Shown here: positions 56,186 through 64,000 of the stretch, one piece after another
Layout of the letters: each line of letters starts with the position of its first letter
Numbering within the stretch: position 1 is the stretch's first letter
Assembly: GCA_016700155.1 (NCBI GenBank)
Contig: CP065001.1
Coordinates: 620,001-684,000, forward strand
Reading direction: 5' to 3'
DNA: 64,000 nucleotides
Source of the DNA: Ignavibacteriales bacterium
GTDB taxonomy: Bacteria; Bacteroidota; Ignavibacteria; Ignavibacteriales; Ignavibacteriaceae
Made by a program: the position numbers and the translations under genes
The notes under the pieces: model-generated
What the model saw: the letters and a program-made list of their open reading frames with translations, nothing else
Database searches by the model: none
Told to the model about the DNA's origin: nothing

Positions 56186-57046
56186 ATTCTTGAATACATA
56201 CTCTTTATTCTTCTTGCGAATTTTTATTCATTGATTGGATTAAAAACTGCGAGAAGATTTGCCCCGATGATTTCCCGTTTTTTTTTCTTCATCATCCCCA
56301 TCAGAAGAAAAACGGTAATTGAAAATCTCACAAATGCTTTCCCTGAATATTCTTCAGACAAAATAAAAACCATCGCGTATGAAAGTTATAAAAGTTTTTC
56401 ACTGGCTTTAGTTGAGCTCTTCTGTGTTAAAAAAATGAGCAGACAGGAATTGGAGAACGCGGTTAACTGTCCCGGCAGAAATTTAATAAATGAAAAGTAT
56501 GATGATGGTAAAGGTCTGATACTTTTGTCTGCACACTTTGGAAATTGGGAATATGTCGCTCTTTCAGTTAGTGCTCAGGTTAAAAAGACTTTTAATGTTG
56601 TTGTAAAAAGCCAGCGTAATCCTTACGTTAATAATTGGATGAATGACATAAGAACTAAATGGGAAAATAAAATCATTCCTTTAGGTGCTTCGATAAGACA
56701 GGTTTATTCAGCACTTAAGGATAAAAAAATTGTTGCAATGGTTGCTGACCAGCGCGGACCTGTTGACGGCATTCGCGTAAATTTTTTTGGAAGAAAAGTT
56801 TCTGTTTATCCCGGACCTGCAATCCTGGCTATCAAAACCGGCGCACCGATTATTTATGGACTTACAGTCAGACAGAAGGATCAAAACTATTTTACTGAAC
56901 TTGTAGAAATTGATACACAAAATCTTTCAGGCACAGAGGATGAAAAAGTGACTGAGCTTTGCCAGAGACATATGTCATATCTTGAATCAATGATCAGAAA
57001 ATATCCTGAACAATGGTTATGGATGCACAAATTATGGAAGTATTAA
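56177..57046 (+). CDS. LpxL/HtrB-like lipid A acyltransferase family protein
   Basis: 289 residues with one N-terminal membrane helix. SAHFGNWE contains the H-x4-E catalytic motif of lysophospholipid/lipid A acyltransferases, followed by KSQRNPYVNNWMNDIR and VADQRGPVDGIRVNFFGR, both typical of LpxL/LpxM. It adds a secondary acyl chain to lipid A or a related lipid at the inner membrane. Starts with GTG; the next ATG (codon 31) would cut the membrane helix. Its stop overlaps the next gene's start (TAATG). Confidence 0.88.
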   Translation: MKNILEYILFILLANFYSLIGLKTARRFAPMISRFFFFIIPIRRKTVIENLTNAFPEYSSDKIKTIAYESYKSFSLALVELFCVKKMSRQELENAVNCPGRNLINEKYDDGKGLILLSAHFGNWEYVALSVSAQVKKTFNVVVKSQRNPYVNNWMNDIRTKWENKIIPLGASIRQVYSALKDKKIVAMVADQRGPVDGIRVNFFGRKVSVYPGPAILAIKTGAPIIYGLTVRQKDQNYFTELVEIDTQNLSGTEDEKVTELCQRHMSYLESMIRKYPEQWLWMHKLWKY

Positions 57047-58071
57047 TGCAATCAAAAAAAATACTTGTTATACAAACTGCTTTTATTGGTGATGCAATTC
57101 TTACACTTCCATTAATCCAAAAATTGAAATCCCGTTTTCCTGAATCACTTATTGATGTCATCGCAATCCCAAAAACTGAAGAGATATTTCAATCATCAAG
57201 TTATGTTAACGAAGTAATTATCCTGGACAAGAGAGGAACGCACAAATCAATTTCCTCAATATTAAAATTTTCAAAGTTCATTAAAGAAAAAAAGTATGAT
57301 GCAATTTATTCTCCGCACAGGTCTGTACGATCTGCATTTATTGTGATGCAATCTGGAGTTAAGGAAACTTTTGGTTTCAATACAAGCAGCTGGCTGCACG
57401 TTTACAGAACTTTAGCTGAGTATGATATCAATAAACATGAAGTCGAAAGAAATTTTTCTCTTTTGGGATTATCACCTGAAGAAGATTGGAGAATATTACC
57501 TGAAATAAAAGCAGATCAAAAAATTTCAGAGAAAATAAATTCACTGATTATTGAAAAATCATTATCACAAGGTTTTGTTGCAATTGCTCCCGGGAGTGTG
57601 TGGAAAACAAAACGTTATCCAAAAGAGAATTTTAAGAAAATTATTTTTGAGCTAAATAAAAATAATATAAAAGTTGTTCTCATTGGCGGTTCAGATGATG
57701 CAGACTTATGTGATCAACTCAATGATACAGGAAACACAATTTCATTCGCAGGTCAGTTATCTGTAATTGAATCGATTGAACTGCTTAAACACGCTTCATT
57801 ATTGATAACAAATGACAGTGCCCCGACTCATATGGGAATGGCTGCGGATATTCCTGTATTGACATTATACTGCTCTACAGTTCCCGGATTTGGATTTTTC
57901 CCTTACAACAAAAAAAGTAAGTCCATATCTTTTGATGAACTGAAATGTAAACCTTGCGGTATTCATGGATACGAAGCTTGTCCCTTAAAACATTTTGATT
58001 GCGGGATAAAATTAACACCTGATTTGGTGATGAAAGAAGCACTTCAGCTCTTAGATATAAACCGCGAATAA
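57046..58071 (+). CDS. Glycosyltransferase family 9 (LPS heptosyltransferase-like)
   Basis: 341 residues from the ATG at 57046, coupled by TAATG to the acyltransferase; an upstream in-frame ATG at 57013 lies within that gene and is rejected. KKILVIQTAFIGDAILTLPL is the diagnostic N-terminus, with FVAIAPGSVWKTKRYPKENF and ITNDSAPTHMGMAADIPVLT typical of WaaF/WaaC. It would transfer heptose to the LPS inner core. The late CKPCGIHGYEACPLKHFDCG is the Cys-rich tail seen in many family members. Confidence 0.9.
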   Translation: MQSKKILVIQTAFIGDAILTLPLIQKLKSRFPESLIDVIAIPKTEEIFQSSSYVNEVIILDKRGTHKSISSILKFSKFIKEKKYDAIYSPHRSVRSAFIVMQSGVKETFGFNTSSWLHVYRTLAEYDINKHEVERNFSLLGLSPEEDWRILPEIKADQKISEKINSLIIEKSLSQGFVAIAPGSVWKTKRYPKENFKKIIFELNKNNIKVVLIGGSDDADLCDQLNDTGNTISFAGQLSVIESIELLKHASLLITNDSAPTHMGMAADIPVLTLYCSTVPGFGFFPYNKKSKSISFDELKCKPCGIHGYEACPLKHFDCGIKLTPDLVMKEALQLLDINRE

Positions 58072-58084
58072 AAATTTTGTATAG

Positions 58085-59977
58085 ATGAAAAAAGACATTA
58101 AGAAATCCAATAAGAAAATTAATAAGACTAAATCTGATAAATTTCAATCTGAAAGATCTGTCCCAAAAATAAATCTGCTTTATGTGATTATAGTTGTTGG
58201 TTTTCTATTAAGATTAGGTTTATTACTTGAGGTAAATAACTCACCATTCGGGAAAACACTTTTCTCTGATTCACAGATTTATTTTGACAATGCAGCAAAG
58301 ATGCTGAAGAATGGTTCGTTCTTTGGAGCGGAAGTGTTTTATATGTCACCTTTGTACACATATTTACTTGCACTTCTTCAATATATTTTTGCCGATGCGA
58401 TTTTTATGATGCGATTGTTTCAGGTCATTTTGAGTACTGTTACGATATGGCTGATCTTTCTTACAGGTAAAAATATTCATTCGGAAACTGTAGGGTTGAT
58501 AGCCGCATCTATATGCGCTGTGTATTCACTTTTTATTTTTTACAGCAGCACGGTTTTGATTGAAACCACACAGACTTTTCTTATTGCTTTATTGGTCTGT
58601 TTATTAAGTGATGTAAAACGATTGGAGGACAAAAAGTATTGGCTTATTGCGGGCATTGTTTTGGGGCTCGCGGCAATTCTTCGCGCGACAGTTTTGATTT
58701 TCTTGCCGGCTATTTTGATCTGGTCATTTTACTATTTAAGATCAAAGCAGATTACAAAAAGTTTTTATTATAAGACTGCTCTGTTTTTTGTTATCGGTAG
58801 TTTAATTCCTATAGCACCCATAACGTTACAGAATTTTATTGCAGAAAAAGATTTTGTACTTATTACTTCCAATGCAGGGATCAATTTTCAAATGGGGAAC
58901 AATCCGGATGCGACAGGTATTTACAAGCTGCCCAAGGAATTTGATTTATCACTTGACCTGACCGGGAAAAACTTTGCAGAAAAACAGCTCAATAAACCAC
59001 TTACCTCTGCTGAAGTTTCATCTTTCTGGATGTCAAAGGGATTGAATTATGTAAGCACTGAGCCGGTAAATTCAATCAGTCTTTACTTTAAAAAAATATT
59101 ATTATTTTTTAGTGAAGATGAAAACGCACAATCTGTGATCATGGATATGAATTTTATCCGTAAAAATTATTCGACAGTATTAAAATTTACATTGCCATGG
59201 TTTATCGTAATCTTCTATCTCTCTCTTTTTGGTTTTACACTTCATCCGGAGAAAAAAGGAAGCTACATCCTAATGACTGTTTTGCTCACAGGCTACATAC
59301 TTAGCAGTGCGTTGTTTTTTGTTATCGGCAGGTTCAGAATTCCAGTCACACCTATTGTAATGGTTTTCGCCGCCATTGGAATTTATGAACTGATAAATAT
59401 TATCCGCACAAAGAATTTAGCTATTCTCAAACTACCCTCTCTCTTAGTAGTAATTCTACTATTGCTTAATTTTGCATTTACGCCAAAATTTACTTTTAAT
59501 GATAAAGATGATTATCTCTTTTTGGGTAATTCATATTTTCAGAAAAAGCAGTACGATGAGGCAATGACATATTTTAACAAAGCTCTGGAAATTAATCCTG
59601 ATGCATCTACAGAAGTGCTGATTGCAAATACATTTGCTGCTACAAAAGATGTCAGTAATGCGATGATGCATTACAGGCGGGCAGTAGATATCGATTCAAA
59701 TTATGTGCTTGCATATTTTAATGTAGGGGTATTGTATACGCAGCTTGCATCATTTAATGACGCCGCAAGAGCATTTCACAAAACGATTGAAATAGATAAA
59801 AATTTTTTAGCTGGTTATAAAAACCTTGCAGTGATTTATTATATGATGGAAGATTATAATAAATCTTTATTTTATTTTGAGCATGTATTAAAAAACAGTA
59901 AAGATGTTGAAGAAATGAAATCGGTAAATCAGGATATAGAAAATATAAAACAAAAACTATCAGGCTCAGGCGGTTGA
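58085..59977 (+). CDS. GT39-like membrane glycosyltransferase fused to TPR repeats
   Basis: 630 residues. After a lysine-rich N-terminus come about ten membrane helices; the first loop has an Asp pair region typical of PMT/ArnT (GT39) glycosyltransferases (SDSQIYFDNAAKMLKNGSFF), which use polyprenyl-phosphate sugars on the outer side of the membrane. From about residue 476 there are four TPR repeats (LFLGNSYFQKKQYDEAMTYF, IANTFAATKDVSNAMMHYRR, YFNVGVLYTQLASFNDAARA, YKNLAVIYYMMEDYNKSLFY). The TPRs follow the last helix and may bind protein partners. A possible sugar donor would be the product of the Dpm1-like gene at 21151. Confidence 0.85.
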   Translation: MKKDIKKSNKKINKTKSDKFQSERSVPKINLLYVIIVVGFLLRLGLLLEVNNSPFGKTLFSDSQIYFDNAAKMLKNGSFFGAEVFYMSPLYTYLLALLQYIFADAIFMMRLFQVILSTVTIWLIFLTGKNIHSETVGLIAASICAVYSLFIFYSSTVLIETTQTFLIALLVCLLSDVKRLEDKKYWLIAGIVLGLAAILRATVLIFLPAILIWSFYYLRSKQITKSFYYKTALFFVIGSLIPIAPITLQNFIAEKDFVLITSNAGINFQMGNNPDATGIYKLPKEFDLSLDLTGKNFAEKQLNKPLTSAEVSSFWMSKGLNYVSTEPVNSISLYFKKILLFFSEDENAQSVIMDMNFIRKNYSTVLKFTLPWFIVIFYLSLFGFTLHPEKKGSYILMTVLLTGYILSSALFFVIGRFRIPVTPIVMVFAAIGIYELINIIRTKNLAILKLPSLLVVILLLLNFAFTPKFTFNDKDDYLFLGNSYFQKKQYDEAMTYFNKALEINPDASTEVLIANTFAATKDVSNAMMHYRRAVDIDSNYVLAYFNVGVLYTQLASFNDAARAFHKTIEIDKNFLAGYKNLAVIYYMMEDYNKSLFYFEHVLKNSKDVEEMKSVNQDIENIKQKLSGSGG

Positions 59978-59996
59978 CTAATACGAGGAAAGAAAA

Positions 59997-60632
59997 TTGT
60001 TACAGACTAAAATTATTAAACTTATAAACACAGACACCAGGATTGATGAAGCTGTTCAAAAAGCACGGACACTTTATTTTGAGGGACAGGTATTTATTTA
60101 TCCGACAGATACGATTTACGGTTTGGGCGGTAATCCTTTTAACGATGAAGTTGTCGGCAGAATAAACGAAATCAAAGGACGCTCAAATGATAAAAAATAT
60201 ATTTTGCTTATCGGTTCAATCGAACAATTGCAAAAGTATATTGAATTGAATTCTGAAAATCATCTTGATTTTCTTATATCAATATGGCCTAACCCTGTGT
60301 CCGTTGTTCTCAAACTTAATTCCAAAACGCGGGAACTGCTTCAGTCAGATACCGCTGCATTCAGAGTACCAAACAGCAGGTTTTGCCTGAAACTCCTGAA
60401 CGAGATTCAGATGCCTTTGATATCTACCAGTGTTAACAGGGCGAATAGAGAATCGTTGCTGCAGCCAAGTGTAATCGAAGAGGAATTTGGACATGAAGTT
60501 GAGTACATGTTCTTTACAAAAAGAAAGTCGTACTATGTAGCTTCAACTCTTATTGATCTAACTGGGAGTGAGCCAGTTTTGTTAAGAGAAGGTAAGATTC
60601 AGTTTGATGATATAATTAAAAAATTCAGATGA
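59997..60632 (+). CDS. tsaC: Threonylcarbamoyl-AMP synthase (Sua5/YciO/YrdC family)
   Basis: 211 residues, the short YrdC-type form without the extra Sua5 domain. It makes threonylcarbamoyl-AMP for the universal t6A37 modification of tRNAs. VFIYPTDTIYGLGGNPFND, the positively charged INEIKGRSNDKKYILLI and PLISTSVNRANRESLLQP are the family motifs. TTG start with GAGGA about 7 bases upstream. YciO-like proteins are close relatives and cannot be excluded by eye. Its end overlaps the next gene (ATGA). Confidence 0.85.
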   Translation: MLQTKIIKLINTDTRIDEAVQKARTLYFEGQVFIYPTDTIYGLGGNPFNDEVVGRINEIKGRSNDKKYILLIGSIEQLQKYIELNSENHLDFLISIWPNPVSVVLKLNSKTRELLQSDTAAFRVPNSRFCLKLLNEIQMPLISTSVNRANRESLLQPSVIEEEFGHEVEYMFFTKRKSYYVASTLIDLTGSEPVLLREGKIQFDDIIKKFR

Positions 60633-61486
60633 TCATGGGAAAAATTTCAGAAAACCGGTTTGTTAAAAGTTTACGTCAGAAGTATTCAAAAATAAAAAAT
60701 TATTCATTCCTGATTGTACCACATGATTCCTCTTCAGAAATGAAATCCTACAAACTCTCAACACGCAATGTGGTTTTAGCTTTTCTCATGTATAGCTTTA
60801 TTGGTTCTGTTGTTGGATTTATATTTTACTCAGTGACCGGTTTGGGTGATTATATTTTGCCGCCACGCAATGCAGGCGTTCTTCGTGCAGAAGAGAGAGT
60901 TCTGGTTGATAAAATAAATCTTTTACTACTGGAACTCGAAGGAATGAAGACTGCAAATGAAAGATTAAAACGTGCTGTATCTCTCGGAGATTCAACTCTA
61001 TTTAAAGATGAAGTAAAACCCGAAAAGAAAGAGGAGAAAAAAAATCCGGCAGATGGAAGTATTCTTTACATCTTTAGAAAACTTTTCTTAGGTGAACGCG
61101 ATAGTGTCCCTAAAAATCCTTATTTTTCAAAACCTGTGAACGGATTTATTAGCAGGGATTTTAATCCGGATATCGGTCATATGGGTGTGGATTTTGTAGT
61201 GAAATCCGGGACACCCGTTTACAGTGCAGGAAATGGATTCATAGTATTTGCTGACTTTACAAGCGATGATGGATTTACGATCATCATTGCTCATCCGGAT
61301 AATTTTATTTCATTCTATAAACATTGCTCTGTTATTTTGAAAAAAGAAAGAGATAATGTCTTGCAAGGAGAGTTGATAGCTCTCAGCGGTAATTCAGGTC
61401 AGATAACTACCGGACCTCATTTGCATTTTGAACTTTGGAAAAACGGACTACCTGTAAATCCCGGGGGATATTTAATTAACTATTAA
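60629..61486 (+). CDS. M23-family peptidoglycan endopeptidase, membrane-anchored
   Basis: 285 residues: a short cytoplasmic N-terminus, a membrane helix (about 48-70), a coiled-coil stretch, then a LytM/M23 domain. The zinc motifs are complete: HMGVD (H-x3-D) in FNPDIGHMGVDFVVK, and GPHLHFELWKNG (HxH). It should cut peptide cross-links in the cell wall. It stands directly before a bactofilin gene, an arrangement seen in other bacteria where the pair shapes the cell. Confidence 0.9.
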   Translation: MIMGKISENRFVKSLRQKYSKIKNYSFLIVPHDSSSEMKSYKLSTRNVVLAFLMYSFIGSVVGFIFYSVTGLGDYILPPRNAGVLRAEERVLVDKINLLLLELEGMKTANERLKRAVSLGDSTLFKDEVKPEKKEEKKNPADGSILYIFRKLFLGERDSVPKNPYFSKPVNGFISRDFNPDIGHMGVDFVVKSGTPVYSAGNGFIVFADFTSDDGFTIIIAHPDNFISFYKHCSVILKKERDNVLQGELIALSGNSGQITTGPHLHFELWKNGLPVNPGGYLINY

Positions 61487-61497
61487 AGGAGTCACAA

Positions 61498-61893
61498 TTG
61501 AAAACAAGGAATAATGATATGGGAAAAGATGAAGTAACCATAATCAGTTCAGGGGTGATAATTGATGGTAAACTATCAAGCAATGGTAATGTAAGGGTTG
61601 ATGGTGTTGTAAAAGGCGATGTTAGAGCTGATGGGAATGTCACCGTTGGTGAGAATGGTGAAATAAACGGAGAAATTACTGCAGAAGTTGTTACAGTTGG
61701 TGGGAAAGTCACCGGAACGGTAATGGGGAAAGAAAAAATCGTTCTTGAAGCCAAAGCAAATTTAAAAGGTGATATAGTAACTAAAATTCTGGTTGTTGAA
61801 GCCGGAGCCAAATTCGATGGCAACAGCAATATGAGTTCCGGTAACATATCATTACCTAAATTTAATGAACCGGTTAATCCACAGAACAAGTGA
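61498..61893 (+). CDS. Bactofilin (polymer-forming cytoskeletal protein)
   Basis: 131 residues. The beta-helix core is made of short repeats such as SSNGNVRVDGVVKGDVRADG, TVGENGEINGEITAEVVTVG and GKVTGTVMGKEKIVLEAKAN, the pattern of bactofilins, which polymerise at the membrane. TTG start with a good AAAGGAG site. An open frame on the opposite strand (61476-61889) is a shadow. It is probably functionally paired with the upstream M23 peptidase. Confidence 0.92.
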   Translation: MKTRNNDMGKDEVTIISSGVIIDGKLSSNGNVRVDGVVKGDVRADGNVTVGENGEINGEITAEVVTVGGKVTGTVMGKEKIVLEAKANLKGDIVTKILVVEAGAKFDGNSNMSSGNISLPKFNEPVNPQNK

Positions 61894-62123
61894 GTGACAA
61901 AGGTAAAGATACTTCTGATCTGAGCCGGACTTACAGAGAAATTGCACCGTACATAGGATTAGGAACTCAATTAGCTGTGACTGTCACTGCTATGGTCTTT
62001 CTGGGTATTTGGCTTGATGGTGAGTTAAATACAAATCCGGTTCTGACAATTGTAGGATCTTTCATTGGGGTAGCCGCGGGGATGTATCATTTCATTAAGT
62101 CAGTTACAAAAAGTGGTCAATGA
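61890..62123 (+). CDS. atpZ: AtpZ/AtpI-like ATP synthase assembly protein
   Basis: 77 residues with two membrane helices (about 27-45 and 49-67). YIGLGTQLAVTVTAMVFLGI followed by WLDGELNTNPVLTIVG and GVAAGMYHFIKSV match the AtpZ family ('F0F1-ATPase subunit, putative'), which assist assembly of the rotor or magnesium/calcium handling. GTG start overlapping the bactofilin stop. First gene of the ATP synthase operon. Confidence 0.85.
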   Translation: MSDKGKDTSDLSRTYREIAPYIGLGTQLAVTVTAMVFLGIWLDGELNTNPVLTIVGSFIGVAAGMYHFIKSVTKSGQ

Positions 62124-62497
62124 ATAAAGCTTCCCGTTTTTTCAGGCTAGGTCTGATTATTCAGGCTTTGATGCTCTTAGTTGTTGTCGTTCTTTATCTC
62201 CTGGGATTCATTGGAGGCATTGATTTTTTCTCAATTATGGTCGCTGCAGGAATTAGTCTCATCAATTTCCTGGTCGGAATAATATTTTTTAGAATCGGGA
62301 TTATCAGGTCAAATTCAGTGTTTCTTGTAAGTATTTTGGGGGGAATCCTGATTCGTCTTTTCCTCACACTTTTAGCAGTATTAATGTGTCTGCTTTTCTT
62401 GGAATTAAAACCTTTAAGCTTTATATTTTCAATCTTATTTTTTTACTTTTTACACCTTAGTATTGAAATTATATATCTAAATCTCAGGAAAAACTGA
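62120..62497 (+). CDS. ATP synthase subunit I-like membrane protein
   Basis: 125 residues with four hydrophobic segments and very few charges. It begins inside the end of the AtpZ gene (ATGA overlap) and ends 6 bases before atpB, the usual place of the subunit I / AtpI-type gene. Sequence conservation in this group is low, so position and topology carry the call. Confidence 0.7.
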   Translation: MNKASRFFRLGLIIQALMLLVVVVLYLLGFIGGIDFFSIMVAAGISLINFLVGIIFFRIGIIRSNSVFLVSILGGILIRLFLTLLAVLMCLLFLELKPLSFIFSILFFYFLHLSIEIIYLNLRKN

Positions 62498-62503
62498 CAT
62501 TTT

Positions 62504-63352
62504 ATGTTTTCTGGAAACCTAAGTGATACTTTGGCCGTTGCCGATACACTGAAGCATTCAGGTGGAAATGATAGCGGCTGGATTTTACATCATATAATGG
62601 ATGGCAGAACGCTGGATTTTTTACCAATCGGTGAAATACATATTCCACAACTCCCGCTTGTCTTTGGGATAGATATAACCCCAACAAAGCATGTAATCTT
62701 TATGTGGCTTGCTGCGCTGTTGGTGTTAGTTATTTTTTCAATTGTTGCCGGGAAATATAAAAAATCTTTGGTGCCAAAAGGGATTGCAAACTTCTTTGAA
62801 ATACTTGTTGTGTTTGTTAGGGATGAAATTGCCAGACCAACGATCGGTCATCATTACAATAAATTTTTACCGTACCTGTTAACTGTTTTTTTCTTTATCC
62901 TGTTCGGAAACTTTTTAGGATTAATCCCCTTCTCAGCAACGTTTACAAGTAATATTGCGGTAACTGCATCTTTAGCTATTATAACATTTGTTGTTACACA
63001 ATTTGGCGGTATGAAAAGCAATGGAGTTTTTGGTTACTTGAAAGGACTGGTGCCTCATGGAATTCCGTCCTGGATGTTAATAATAATGATACCGGTTGAG
63101 ATTTTAGGATTATTCACCAAACCGTTTGCTTTGGCAATAAGGCTTTTTGCGAATATGATCGCTGGTCATACAGTTATTCTTGCATTGATAGGTTTAATAT
63201 TTTTTATGCAGACTGTTTTTGTAGCGCCGGTTTCAATTGGTTTTGCGCTATTTATTTACCTACTTGAAATTCTTGTTGCCTTAATTCAGGCTTATATTTT
63301 TACAATGCTGTCATCACTATTTATCGGTATGGCAGTTCACCAGGAACATTAA
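62504..63352 (+). CDS. atpB: F1Fo ATP synthase subunit a
   Basis: 282 residues, membrane stator subunit with the two half channels. The essential arginine sits in FALAIRLFANMIAGHTVILA. The N-terminal ~65 residues are periplasmic and longer than in E. coli, with a His-rich stretch (HSGGNDSGWILHHIMDG), as is common in this phylum. LFGNFLGLIPFSATFTSNIA is the typical second conserved helix. Confidence 0.95.
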   Translation: MFSGNLSDTLAVADTLKHSGGNDSGWILHHIMDGRTLDFLPIGEIHIPQLPLVFGIDITPTKHVIFMWLAALLVLVIFSIVAGKYKKSLVPKGIANFFEILVVFVRDEIARPTIGHHYNKFLPYLLTVFFFILFGNFLGLIPFSATFTSNIAVTASLAIITFVVTQFGGMKSNGVFGYLKGLVPHGIPSWMLIIMIPVEILGLFTKPFALAIRLFANMIAGHTVILALIGLIFFMQTVFVAPVSIGFALFIYLLEILVALIQAYIFTMLSSLFIGMAVHQEH

Positions 63353-63391
63353 AAAAAACAAACAATAAATTAATTATAAAGGAGAATACAA

Positions 63392-63613
63392 ATGGATTTA
63401 GCATGGTTGGCAGCCGGTATAGGTGCAGGCTTAACAGTAATCGGTGGCGGACTTGGTATTGGTAAACTTGCAAGTTCAGCAATGGAAGCCAGTGGAAGAC
63501 AGCCAGAAGCAGCAGGTGCTATCAGAACATCAATGATTATTGCAGCAGCGCTTATCGAAGGTATGTCCTTCTTCGGATTAGTTATTTGTATTTTACTCGC
63601 TCTTAAAGCTTAA
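63392..63613 (+). CDS. atpE: F1Fo ATP synthase subunit c
   Basis: 73 residues, hairpin of two helices. Helix 1 carries the glycine motif VIGGGLGIGKLASSAMEASG followed by the polar loop RQPEAAG; helix 2 has the ion-carrying Glu56 in AAALIEGMSFFGLV. The residues that mark Na+ coupling (Gln in helix 1, Ser or Thr after the Glu) are absent, so proton coupling is expected. Good ribosome site AAGGAG. Confidence 0.96.
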   Translation: MDLAWLAAGIGAGLTVIGGGLGIGKLASSAMEASGRQPEAAGAIRTSMIIAAALIEGMSFFGLVICILLALKA

Positions 63614-63658
63614 TCACTGCATAATCAATTTATTAATTCTTAATAGAAGGATAAGATA

Positions 63659-64000
63659 ATGCTTGCAGGTATTACGCTTGGTGTTTTAGCAGCCAGCCCC
63701 GAAGGAGGAGGAACTTTACTTGATGTAAATCCTGGTCTGATTATCTGGACTGTAATTACATTTGTTCTGCTTCTTTTGATTCTTAAAAAAGTTGCATGGA
63801 AACCTATTCTCACTGCACTCGATCAGCGTGAAAATGCAATTAAGGAATCACTTGAGAAAGCAGAAAAAGCAAAAGATGAAGCCAAAAAAATCCTTGATGA
63901 AAATTCAGCAAATCTTGCTAAAGCTGAAGAAGAATCAAGAAAGATAATTGAACAAAGCAGAATGTTCGCAGAAAAATTAAAAGAACAAATGCTTCACGAT
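63659..64000 (+). CDS. atpF: F1Fo ATP synthase subunit b, N-terminal part (cut by window end)
   Basis: The ATG at 63659 opens a frame that runs to the last base (114 codons, no stop). The N-terminal membrane helix (LIIWTVITFVLLLLILKKVA) is followed by WKPILTALDQRENAIKESLE and a long charged helix, as in the b subunit that forms the peripheral stalk. Position directly after atpE fits. AGAAGG ribosome site at 63645-63650. The remaining half of the gene lies beyond the window. Confidence 0.93.
   Translation, partial: MLAGITLGVLAASPEGGGTLLDVNPGLIIWTVITFVLLLLILKKVAWKPILTALDQRENAIKESLEKAEKAKDEAKKILDENSANLAKAEEESRKIIEQSRMFAEKLKEQMLHD

Noticed and set aside
61476..61889. 137-residue minus-strand frame opposite the bactofilin gene
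   Set aside because: The repeating composition mirrors the bactofilin beta-helix repeats; it has no ribosome site and the sense gene is certain.

Overview
The window looks like a chromosomal segment of an AT-rich Gram-negative bacterium of the Bacteroidota/Chlorobiota-Ignavibacteria (FCB) group. The evidence is a PorV-like outer-membrane protein, a GWxTD-domain protein, several very large secreted proteins with type IX secretion (T9SS)-type C-termini (one with the NYPNPFNPST motif that is common in Ignavibacteria-like genomes), a TonB receptor with a carboxypeptidase-like N-terminal domain, an LpxL-type acyltransferase and a DUF3098 protein. The taxonomic placement is inferred from protein families; no rRNA or tRNA gene was seen. 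TTG and GTG starts are frequent.

Layout. 1-7983: housekeeping genes: the end of a penicillin-acylase-family hydrolase, metF, an oxidoreductase/class II aldolase pair, ddl, an FtsB-like protein and rarA on the plus strand. These converge on a minus-strand unit of a DUF3098 protein, an orphan EutN/CcmL shell protein and dprA. That unit has a clear promoter and a leader with two strong hairpins. 8135-8255 is a small inverted-repeat element, followed by an unidentified 108-residue gene. 8930-23865: a Wzx/Wzy-type surface polysaccharide cluster (methyltransferase, flippase, acetyltransferase, TIM-barrel hydrolase-like protein, Wzz, O-antigen polymerase/ligase, several glycosyltransferases, an initiating phosphoglycosyl transferase and an odd glycosyltransferase-phosphotransferase fusion). 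Its first half looks more AT-rich than the surroundings. 23871-35080: accA, a small membrane protein, a thioesterase, nadC, a second flippase, dut, dnaE, an enoyl-reductase-like SDR, trxA and serA.

35156-56099 is the most distinctive part. A promoter precedes a secreted beta-propeller protein. After it come a DUF4397 lipoprotein, a TonB-dependent receptor with no SusD partner, and a family of four ~1,040-residue secreted paralogs. The first paralog is separated from the other three by a PorV-like protein and a GWxTD protein. The last three paralogs are in tandem, with nearly identical ends and spacers but divergent middles, which looks like a recombining array. I propose, as inference, that receptor, lipoprotein and paralogs form one cell-surface system.

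56177-64000: envelope genes (LpxL-like acyltransferase, heptosyltransferase-like GT9, GT39-TPR fusion), tsaC, an M23 peptidase/bactofilin pair, and the start of the F1Fo ATP synthase operon (atpZ, a subunit I-like gene, atpB, atpE and the 5' part of atpF, cut by the window end).
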